64,000 nucleotides of DNA from Sanderia malayensis. Lineage: Eukaryota; Cnidaria; Scyphozoa; Semaeostomeae; Pelagiidae. The notes below the pieces were generated by a model. That model searched no databases and was not told where the DNA came from. It was given only the letters and a program-made list of their open reading frames with translations. How positions within the stretch are numbered: position 1 is the first letter of the stretch; each line of letters opens with the position of its first letter. The position numbers were made by a program, and so were the translations under genes. The stretch lies in contig RQOL01000535.1 in the NCBI GenBank assembly GCA_013076295.1, positions 248,001 through 312,000 of the forward strand. The letters run 5' to 3'. Positions 55,541 to 64,000 of the stretch are shown here, in pieces.

Positions 55541-57090
55541 TTACACTAAAGATAGCGAAGTTACAGTTGCACGTTCGTTTGCTGAATATCTTCTTTCATA
55601 TGAGCTTCTTGCACTTTTATGAAGGCTTGCCAGCCGGTTGTCAACTTTGAAATTGGTTGGAAAGTGTTCGCCGACTTTGACAATTCCTTCTGTTGTGCTG
55701 ATGGCGAGTTTGTTTCGCAGTTTCGTTTTATTGTTGTTTACTTTCGAAAATGTTCTTTCCACACAAGCGGTACTCTGAGGAAGGGCTGTAATCTGAATCA
55801 TGAACTCACCAAGAGCTTTGTAAGCTTCTACTTTGCTGAGAAATTTCCAAAATTCAATAATGCTACTGTCCTTCCATTCTTCATTGATAATACTGAAATC
55901 AATCAGGAGGGATCTCCATTCTCGATCTATCACTTGAAAATTTGCTTGGGAAAGGCGAGGAAGCTTCAATGCAAGTACTCCTGCGGCGTCTGTTGCAGCC
56001 TTTCTGTCAACAATGGTAGCTGGGTGAATGGACTGTACGGCTTTAAGAACAAGATCGGTTATATCAATGCGATTTAAGATCTGATGGACTGCTTCTCTGT
56101 ACCAGTTGCGGCAACCTGTCAAAAAGCTTTCCCTCTCGTGTGGTACCATTGTCTTTACTGTTTCCTGTGCCAAAATTCCTGGGTATATTTTGTCGAATGG
56201 CAACCAGCTATCCTTATCATCAACGTTGATTTTTGTCAAGTCACCTTTAATTCTTTTCATGAACTTGTTACAGTACATACGAATAACACGCTCGATTTCA
56301 GGGAGAAACCTATGCAGCTTGAAATCGTCTGCCTGAAAAAGAATATTAAGTCCTGTGAGATCTCCAAGTACGAAATCAACGAATTCAAATGTTGCCTTGA
56401 TGTAATTCGATTTCAAATGCTACAGAATTTTTCCAGCTTGAAGTGATTTTGTTTCAAAAACTTCTGCAGCGAAGAAGTACTCCAGGGCTTGCCATTGGCT
56501 GATGATTCTTGTGACGCATTGCGAAAGTGACAGCCATCGAGTCTGGCAGGGTTTCAAGATCTTATATGGCTCGCAGTCATAAAAATGTTCAAATTTCTCG
56601 AAGCTCTTTTTCCTGTTTGGTGAATTCTTAAAATAGTTGTAGATGTCGTGGGTAAGCTGTTCAGCAGTGTTTGAAAGAGTTTCACAGGCATGACCAGCTA
56701 CAAGATGAAATGAATGGCAGTAGCATTTCAAAACATACAAATCTGGCACAGCAGCTTTCATTTGTGTTAACAGTGAATTGTTCCTCCCTTGCATAAGATT
56801 CTCACCATCAGATGCGTAGCCAATTACATCATTCCACTCTATCCCGTCTTCTGCAAAAGTTGTGGCCAAGAGCGCAAACAATGCATCAGCACCTCCTTCT
56901 TTCCCGACTGGGAGTAAACGATAAAGTTTTGTTGTTGGCTCACATTTATCATTTACGTACCGTACATTTACACAGAAGGTCTTGTTCATCGTTAAGTCAG
57001 TTGCCTTGTCGCAGAGAATTGAAAATCCTCTTGAGCTTTTCATCCCTTCAACCAGCTTCTCCTGAGCATACGGAGTATAGGTTGCATACT
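55541..57090 (-). pseudogene. hAT transposase, nearly intact, one in-frame TAG
   Basis: A single minus-strand frame runs from about 57090 to 55541 with one stop (TAG near 56420). The first part holds the catalytic region (FSILCDKATDLT), GYASDGENLM, VLKCYCHSFHLVAGHA and CQTRWLSL. The second part holds the dimerisation region (ALPQSTACVERTFSKVNNN followed by KTKLRNKL). The zinc finger and start are missing, since an upstream stop precedes TYTPYAQEKL. It would cut and join hAT ends. The light damage suggests recent activity of this family. Confidence 0.85.
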
Positions 57091-57309
57091 AGCATAGGTT
57101 GTCAGCAGAAGCACAGTTGTTGCTAGATCTTGGCAACCAGGAGTTGGATGTCAAGAAAAGAGCATTGCAAAGAGTGGAAAAGTTGGATGAGGAAGAAGGA
57201 AGAAGCTAAAATGTTTCAAGGGCTTATGCAGCCTAAAATTACATATAGTTTTTTTGCTGAAAAGTATAGAATTCAACATGCTTATCAACATGCCGCAGAT
57301 AGAATATAA

Positions 57310-57452
57310 AAAGATTTTGTAGTTTTTGAGTTATTCATTATCAAAATAGGTAATTTGGACAAATTCTGTTGAAGAAATTGAGGTCAGAATGATGCCCAAT
57401 CCCAGACACCTTCGCGCACCACGGCTAACAATAACAACGAACCGGCCACACT
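57310..57452 (+). repeat. Right copy of the ~143-bp direct repeat
   Basis: Pairs with 55133-55275. Shared blocks include TTGGACAAATTCTGTTGAAG and CCAGACACCTT. The distance between the copies is 2177 bp. Confidence 0.65.
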
Positions 57453-57758
57453 GAAGAAAAACGTCAATATGCAACCTAAAATAGGGAAACAAATACCATT
57501 AAAGAGTATTAAAAAAGCATTTCATGGTCGATCATGTATTGTCGGGGAACCCAACAGCGCGAGTTGGACCAACACTAAATTCATCTCTCTCCATGAGTCT
57601 CGAAACTCTTCTAAAGACCTGGATTGGACCGTAACAACTGAAGAGACAAAACAGTACAATGAACAAAACTCATATGATTCCATAGAATTAATGTTTAACA
57701 GTTGCCAACAATTTATTAAATAACAAATGAACTAACCAATTATCAACATAAGTTTTAT

Positions 57759-57991
57759 TTTCAAAACGGGCCTCCAGCTCTTTCAGAGATAGGCCTTCAC
57801 AGCCCGATTCTTTATCATCACTGCCGTACCCAGCTCTGGGTCTTCTTGCAAGAGGTTCTCCTTCGTGCGAGTTTCGACTATACGAACTGACTACTGAATA
57901 GTCTTCAACTTCTTCGCTATTCTCAAGAAGACTTCCTCTTTCGTTGTCAGAGGAGTTTGTTTTGAGCTACTATTTTCGCCATCCGACATTT
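57759..57991 (-). pseudogene. Exon resembling cnidarian P2X7-like proteins
   Basis: The minus strand starts MSDGENSSSK and, after a one-base shift, continues through an acidic stretch to GEPLARRPRAGYGSDD and SLKELEARFENKTYVDNW. The order acidic linker, EPLA, then L-x2-RFE with W-x downstream recalls the region preceding the cysteine-rich domain in P2X purinoceptor 7-like proteins that are numerous in cnidarians. The cysteine-rich domain itself is absent here. With the frameshift it is probably a pseudogene fragment. Confidence 0.4.
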
Positions 57992-57999
57992 TGAAAAGA

Positions 58000-58704
58000 T
58001 TTAAGCCAGACACTGTTTCAACACACACAGGTCGGGCAGCTCTTGCTCAGAGAACAATAGTTGAAGAACAATATCTCGGTTCATTCTATCGTCACACTGA
58101 ACCAAAATCTTGAAAGTTTTATTTTTTGCAAAATGTGTTAAAATTTCTGTTTTTAATTGAAAGCAACGAAAATTGACTCATAATGTGAGGAAAATATCGC
58201 GCTTTTAGCCAGGGGTGAGATAATTGAAATCGGCGTCGCCTAAGTTGGGTTGTTAAAAAAACTGTGGCACGCGGCCAAATTTTTCCATACTGACCCCTAT
58301 AAAAATGATTCACGTGTCATCAAACTGACGTCACAGCTCTTCAACAGACCTCGGTGTGTTTGAGCTTGAAAAAAAGATGCTTATAATCGTCAGAAAACAT
58401 TCAAAATAGGTTCATAGTGATACTCAGATCTTTTTCTTTCCCTTTATCTCTTTATCTTCTCTTTATCTTTTTATGTCATTTTAGGCTGCATAAGCCCTTT
58501 AAATTCTTTCTTCGTTTTTTCCTGCTCCAGATGATGACTTTTCTGCCCTTTCAATTCTCTCTGTCTTTGTCCTTTGAATGTTTAATGAAACTATCATCTG
58601 CTTCCATGCCCATGAGTCTGAATAATAAAAGTTTTAATGTGGACCCCATCAAATATTGACAGGCCGGAATGGGATCCTGTGTCTTTTTTCTGGCATATCG
58701 TTTT
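58000..58704. other. No gene seen
   Basis: The segment near 58478-58505 is the inverse of 57217-57245 (AAGGGCTTATGCAGCCTAAA). No open frame or other element is convincing. Confidence 0.5.
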
Positions 58705-59057
58705 AGGGTGCGTTTACACAGGACCGGTTCCATTTGGAACAGTACCAAAATGAGTACGATTAGGCCTTCCGTTTACACCGGAATGGTCGGAACCGTTCCA
58801 AACGGGACTGCTAGCCATACCCAAAAGGAATCGGTTAGAAAAAAGTTCAAATTGGAACCGTTTCATGAAACCGTTCCAAACTGCTCTTGTAAAGGGGTGG
58901 AACGGTTCCAAAATGAGTCAAATAGGAAATGAGGCATAAAATCTCGTTACGAGGCATTGTTACTAAAAGACGGAACAACCCAGTAAAAGCCAGAACAACC
59001 CAGAACAAGCCAGGAACAAACGCCATCGACAACAAGAAACGTAAACGCACCTTATTG
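58705..59057. mobile_element. MITE with GGTGCGTTTACAC-type ends and internal GGAACCGTTCC-like repeats
   Basis: The left end reads AGGGTGCGTTTACACAGGAC and the right end is the inverse of TAAGGTGCGTTTAC. Inside, GGAACGGTTCC-like palindromic blocks recur about six times. No coding capacity is accepted. Its right end abuts a gag fragment. The terminal pattern is similar to, but not the same as, the TTAA foldback at 2.8-3.9 kb. Confidence 0.6.
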
Positions 59058-59102
59058 CTATATCTCGCTGGACCTCGTGTAAGAGAGATTTTTTGACATT
59101 TA

Positions 59103-59468
59103 TCCGATACAGGGGCGGACGATGACTTTGATAGAGCACTGACAAAGTTGAACGATTACTTTGAACCTCAACGAAACCGTTTATACGAGGTCTACAAATT
59201 TCGTCAGGCCTTTCAAGACCCAAGCGAAACAATTTATCAGTACCACACACGTTTACGTGGCCTTGTAGAAACTTGTGCATTTTCGGGTGTGGAATTTGAA
59301 CTTATTCTGCAAATAGTTTTACACGGAACATCAAGTCATTTTCGAAAGCAAGCTTTAAAAGACCCGAAAATCAAGTTAGGTGACCTTTTATTGCTGGACG
59401 CTGTTGTGTTTAGAGTATATCAGAGTCAGACACAGACGCGTGTGAGTTTCATGAATATAACCAATTGA
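59103..59468 (+). pseudogene. Ty3/gypsy gag fragment
   Basis: About 120 open codons start after the MITE with DDDFDRALTKLNDYFEPQ. They continue with YEVYKFRQAFQDPSETIYQY, a pattern of Ty3-type capsid, and HTRLRGLVETCAF. The zinc knuckle and protease are missing. It lies on the opposite strand to the pol gene that follows at 59.6 kb, so the two do not form one intact element. Confidence 0.75.
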
Positions 59469-59621
59469 ATGAATCCCTTTTACAAGTCAGTAGATAAACA
59501 ATAAAGTCCATAGGGAGTCCATAGCATCTCTCCTTTTCTTCGCAGGAATAAAGTATTACTGACAATGTTTAAATAACAGAAAATAATACTTATCTAATCA
59601 GTTTCTCGTTATTATAAAAAT

Positions 59622-61982
59622 CTAATGAGTATAAACTTCTCCATATAACGTTGGCATTCGTCTGATTCTTTGAGGATATTGATGAACTGCCTCGTGCTCG
59701 ATTTCGGTCTCGTTTTCATCATCGCTCGATTCAACTTCACTATCGGGTTTAGTAATCTGAATGTTTCCGTCATCGGGTGGATTGTACTTTTTGAAGAATG
59801 ATCTGTTGCGTGTAACCTCATGGTCTGATCTGGTTGCAGTTATTCTTGTTCCAGCGATCTTTGTCACACGGTACGGATTGGAGTTGAATCTGCTTGTGGT
59901 CTTATCTTTTCTCCCTTGTTTTACAAGAACAAGATCTCCTTCCTGGATTCCTGACTTTTTCGTGTGCTGGCGTTGATCGTAGTAAGCTTTTGCTTTGGCT
60001 TTAGCTACTTTTTGCTTCATTTTCTTGTAGCTCTTTGTGTTTGTTGACTGGTTTTGTTGTTATGATCATGCTTGGAAGCTTTGTGCGGATTACACGATTG
60101 AATAGAAATGTTGCTGGTGGAATTTGCGTTGTACTATGAGGTGTTGTGCGATCCAGTTTTTCCCGTCAATTTTCGATGTTCGAATGAGCTTCTTCAGAGG
60201 TCGGTTAAAAGATTCGACTTCTGCGTTTCCTCTTGGCCAAAGGGGTGTGCTTGGTTTAAATTGAATTCCCCATGTCTTCATGTATTGACTGATTTCTTCT
60301 CCATTAAAGGGAGGGCCATTGTCACTTACAAATTTAACAGGTATTCCGTGCGTTCCGAAGATTCTGTCGAGTTTTGGTATGATGCACGAAGCTGATGTTG
60401 ACTTTACGATCTCAACTTCAGGGAAGCACGAATACCTGTCCACGACAGATAGTAGATATTCACCGGATGGAACAGGTCCGAAGAAATCTGCCTTTACCGT
60501 GTGCCAAGGTGACTGTGGTAGCGCTTTAGATTGCATTGGTTCCTTGTGGTTTTCTGGTCCTGTGGCTTGGCAGGCTGTACATTTATCGATGAATTCTTTC
60601 GTGCATTTGTTGATGTTTGGGAACCATATTTTTTCGCGAATGAGCATCTTGGTTTTTGTCAGACCAGAATGTCCTGGTTGATGGACGAGTTTTATTGCTT
60701 TGTTGCGTAATGTTGCTGGCATCACTATGCGAGAGTTTCTGAGAATGATGTTGTCTTTGACCGTTAAGTCTTGGCGAACTGTAGAAATGAAGCTTATTGC
60801 GGCTTGAAGTGTAGGATCATTTTGTGTTTCTGTCTCTATTTCATCAATTGTCATAGCCTTCGGGACGGCATTGAGGCTTAGAAAATTTACATATTCCTCC
60901 GCAATGGTATCTTGTTCCGGACGGAATGTTGCTGGGTGACGTGACATATAATCGGCCGGGTTTTCTGCTCCTTTCCTGTATTTTACGGTGAAATCGTAAT
61001 TCTGAAGTCGTAACTGCCATCGTTCGATTCGTGCTGGCGGTTTTGATGCTGGGTTGTTAAAGATGACTTCTAGGGCTTTGTTATCTGTGATGATGTCAAA
61101 GTTTTTCGCACCGTATAGAAATAAGTGTAGTCGTTCTACTCCCCATACTAAGGCTAATGCTTCTTTTTCCGTCTGAGAGTACTTCTGTTCGACTGGTGAG
61201 AGTGATCTTGAAGCAAATGCAATAATTTTTCTATCTGATGATCCTTGCGTTGACGTTTGGGCTAATATTGCACTTAGTCCAACTGGGCTGGCGTCGCATG
61301 TTACTTCAGTGTGTTTGTTGATGTCGAAGTATGCCATGACTGGTTGTGATTGTAACGTATTCTTCAATGTTTCGAAAGTTTTTTCTTGATCTTCTCCCCA
61401 TTCGAATTTAGCGTTTTTATGAGTGAGCCTCCGCAGCGGTTCTGTGATAGAAGCATAGTTTTCGATAAACTTGGAACAATACTGAGACATGCTCATCAAG
61501 CTTCTTATTTCGTGAACATTTTGTGGTGTATGTATGTCTACAAAGTCTTGAATGAGACTCGGATCTGGGCTCACTCCTTCTTTTTGGAAAACAAGTCCAT
61601 AGAATTTCAGTCGTGTTTTGTTGAAACGGCATTTTTCTTTGTTTAGGGTGATTCCCTTTTCCTCAAAGCGTTGTAGAACTGCAGCGAGTGCTTTGTTGTG
61701 TTCTTCCTGAGATTTACCCCATATGATGACGTCGTCTGACATGTTTCTTGTATTTTCGATGTCTTGAATAGTTTGAGATATTGCGTTTTGGAAGATTTCT
61801 GCAGCTGAATTTACCCCGAAACAGAGCTTCTTATAACGTCTCAAGCCTTTGTGTGTTGAAAACGTGGTGAGATTTCTGGATTCTTCTGCCAGGGTTAGCT
61901 GATGGTAACCTTGTTTCAGGTCCAGTTTTGAAAATATCGATGCACCATGCAGGTCGGTAATGAGTTCCTCTGTTGTTGGCAT
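59622..61982 (-). pseudogene. Ty3/gypsy pol: reverse transcriptase, RNase H and integrase
   Basis: The main frame (61982-60090, 630 codons) begins inside RT (ASIFSKLDLKQGYHQ, FGVNSAAEIFQ, MSDDVIIWG), followed by RNase H (VTCDASPVGLSAIL, SRSLSPVEQKYSQTEKEALA). The integrase has HQPGHSGLTKTK to CTACQ and the core with DFFGPVPSGEY, SDNGPPFNGEE and NAEVESFN. Near 60150 a deletion of about 30 bp with a frameshift removes part of the core end. The C-terminal frame (60020-59622) retains EGDLVLVKQGRK and QRIRRMP. Protease and RT fingers are lost at 61983, next to a MITE. The SDD active site in place of YxDD appears to be usual for this lineage. Confidence 0.9.
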
Positions 61983-62008
61983 AGGGTGTCTAGTGCGTTC
62001 TATTAGAA

Positions 62009-62832
62009 AGTTTCCGAAACACGACCTATCTCAAGACGACGCCCGTTGCAGGTCTGGTGCGAGGACAGTCGTCGTTCTCATCAAATTTTGTTTCCGAAAA
62101 TGCAACCTTTGTTAGGACGACCTATCTTTTGCGCCAACATTCAAAAGGTTTCTCGAAATAAAAGGAAACTCTCACAATAGTGATGTGATGTTAAATTTAT
62201 ACGACAATAACATTTCTGATGTTCATGATCTGTTATTGCTTCATAATCATAAATTTAATCAACGAAATTTGCACTGCATCAGTCATATTATTGGTACAAT
62301 ACGAAAAATTTGATTTGACGACAGTACGAAAGTGGAGTTCAGGTTCAGGAAAGAAAAAAATGTATGCTCTTCTTTGTCTGTTCCAATTTCCAGAAGTCTT
62401 CAGGGGCAGCAAAGGAATTGTTTGTGATGCTGTGAAAGCTCTGTGTATTTGCCCGAAAAGATTCACACATATTCACGATTTGCTAGGCCAGTGTCTCAAA
62501 GCGGAAGCATGCGATGAAATTTCCGTGGAAACAGTTGACAAAATAAAACTGTGTTTAAAAGGCGTATTTTTCCATGTTAGAGAGTGATTTCACCTCGAAA
62601 TGATAGATCGAATGTTGAATTTCCATAAACTATAAAAATGAATTCGATTTAAAACTTACAAGTTTGAAATAATTTGCCTCAATCACCGGTCTTCATGACG
62701 ACCGATGTTTTTGCAAAAGTGTGTAAGGATTTTAATCAAGACGCCCGATGACATTGGGGGATAGCCCGGGCCGCGCTCGTGCAAGACCTCCAACGGGCGT
62801 CTTACTGACATAGGTCGTGTTTCGGAAACAGT
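62009..62832. mobile_element. Non-autonomous element with ~45-bp inverted ends
   Basis: The ends GTTTCCGAAACACGACCTAT are inverted repeats of each other and continue similar over ~45 bp (GACGCCCGTTG block). Flanks TCTATTAGAA and TCTATTGAA may be a degraded 8- to 9-bp target duplication. A 122-codon frame lies inside on the plus strand (62219-62587), without a recognised domain. It contains KMYALLCLFQFPEVF and ALCICPKRFTHIHDLL. Confidence 0.6.
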
Positions 62833-63607
62833 CTATTGAAGTGAGTAGGAGAGGAAGTGGGCGTCCTGGCCCACCTGGCCCACGCATGCGCAGTAGAATT
62901 TTTTATTTTATTTTAGTGTTAAGATCACGTATGCGCGAGAGTCTTCGAGAATTGAAAAGAGCATGAACAGTAAAAAATAATCGAAAACGATAACGGGAAG
63001 GTTGTGGAAAGTTAGTTTGAAGTTGCAAAACATCGCCAAAGCTGATAAAAAACCCATAAAAAGGCTAATAACTAAAAAACGGTTTGGTTTATGAAAAAGA
63101 TTTTTACACCAATGAAAAGAAAATCTCTTGATTATATTGAATGAATTATTTCATATTTTTCATGCATTTATAAGATGATAAGAATTTGTTAAGTAAATCG
63201 CAAGAAAACAGAAAAATATTGAGGAACTGGCAAATTCACGATCTCGGCTCAAGATTGAATTCAAAGAACCAATCAGAAACTTTCGAATGCGACGTTCGAA
63301 TGTACGCGTCAAATCTCTGTCATGAGAAATGGGAAATCAGAAATTTCTAGAACTTTTCCGAGGGGAAATCCCCTGACGTCACATTGAAAGATTTTTCTAG
63401 AAACAGAAAATCTCTGCAATCTGATTGGCTGATAGCCAAGATTTCGAGTCACTTTAAAACAAAACTTGAAATGGACATTATTCAAAACAAAATGTGCAAG
63501 CTGTTGAAGAAACTATTTTAACACGTTTCAAGAAGAAAGACGCCATGAAAAAGAGGCCATTTTCTGCATTAGCAAACAATAATATCTAAACCTTTTTATA
63601 AGCATTG
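62833..63607. other. No gene seen
   Basis: AT-rich sequence. A GGCCCACCTGGCCCACGCATGC-like block near 62865-62890 is short and unassigned. Confidence 0.5.
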
Positions 63608-64000
63608 TTATATTCTACTATATGGAAATGCTGGAGTACTATTAAATACAAGTTCATTCACAGCAGCATCCTCAGAATCACTAGCTTCCTCTTCTTCGTC
63701 ATTCTTTGCTTGACGTATGATGAGATATTTTCTTTTCTCAATAGCATAATCTAAGGCCTCTTGCATATCCATATCATCTTCCCTCTGTGCTTTTTGCATC
63801 GTTGCTATAACTGCAGTTACAACAGCATCATTTTCGAAACTTCTATTATATAAAATCTACGTTTGAAAACTTGCAATATGTTTTCATCTTCATCCACTTC
63901 CTTACGCATAGAAGGCCATACATTCCCTAAAGGAAGATCCTCATCAGTGTTGACAGTTTCATCATTATCATGATCACTTTCAACTTCTATCTCATGATCT
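63608..64000 (-). pseudogene. Acidic coding-like segment, partial at window edge
   Basis: The minus strand from the edge reads an acidic stretch (ETVNTDEDLPLGNVWPSM, KEVDEDENILQVFKRR), then changes frame near 63850. It continues FENDAVVTAVIATMQKAQ, EALDYAIEKRKYLII and an acidic end before a stop at 63608. Length, charge pattern and lack of stops suggest a real coding segment with one frameshift or a tiny unrecognised intron. No family was recognised and the upstream part is outside the window. Confidence 0.4.

Noticed and set aside
57469..57723. An 84-codon plus-strand frame
   Set aside because: No recognisable motif, no supporting signals, and it lies between repeats. Chance is the simpler explanation.
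61720..61750. RT active site MSDD as an inactivating mutation
   Set aside because: SDD in place of YxDD is, as far as I recall, usual in this Ty3/gypsy lineage, so it is not evidence of decay.
1..64000. CRISPR arrays, rRNA, tRNA, operon-type genes
   Set aside because: No regularly spaced short repeats, no tRNA-like cloverleaf and no rRNA segments were seen. All repeats found are transposon-like.

Overview
The window looks like intergenic DNA from an invertebrate animal, most probably an anthozoan cnidarian (coral or sea anemone). It is AT-rich, has no prokaryotic gene organisation, and is built almost entirely of layered transposable elements of animal type: Ty3/gypsy and BEL/Pao LTR retrotransposons, CR1/L2-like LINEs, pogo and hAT transposases, foldback elements and MITEs. 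The cnidarian assignment is an inference from the element types and from a P2X7-like exon of a kind common in those genomes. It is not proven by a marker gene.

Layout. 0-9 kb: 3' end of a Ty3/gypsy element inserted into an older gag, a long TTAA-flanked foldback, and a decayed BEL/Pao integrase carrying a nested solo LTR. 8.7-19.4 kb: four copies of a roughly 1.7-kb repeat (called R here). One copy is split by a LINE with an intact 1093-codon ORF and another by a 5'-truncated Ty3/gypsy element. 19.6-21.4 kb: tandem A/B repeat units. 22.0-25.5 kb: the one convincing host-type gene, an intronless 1166-codon secreted protein of unknown function. 27.7-34.3 kb: a complete BEL/Pao provirus with two LTRs, PBS, PPT and a 5-bp target-site duplication, disabled by stops and frameshifts. 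36-41.8 kb: a hAT fragment and an APE-type LINE whose ORF1 carries an RNase H1-like hybrid-binding domain, a PHD finger and several CCCH zinc fingers, itself interrupted by a foldback with an 8-bp duplication. 42-58 kb: remnants of pogo, hAT and CR1 elements, including a hAT transposase with a single in-frame stop, and a P2X7-like exon. 58.7-62.8 kb: two MITEs, a gag fragment and a Ty3/gypsy pol. 63.6-64 kb: an acidic coding-like segment that runs off the window.

The genes do not form a pathway. Their relations are nesting relations, and target-site duplications and split repeats give a relative order of insertions. No tRNA, rRNA or CRISPR array was seen. The items most worth follow-up are the 22-25.5 kb secreted protein, the modular LINE ORF1 at 38.8-41.8 kb, and the LINE at 11-14.4 kb, which has lost its own 3' end and terminates its ORF inside repeat R.
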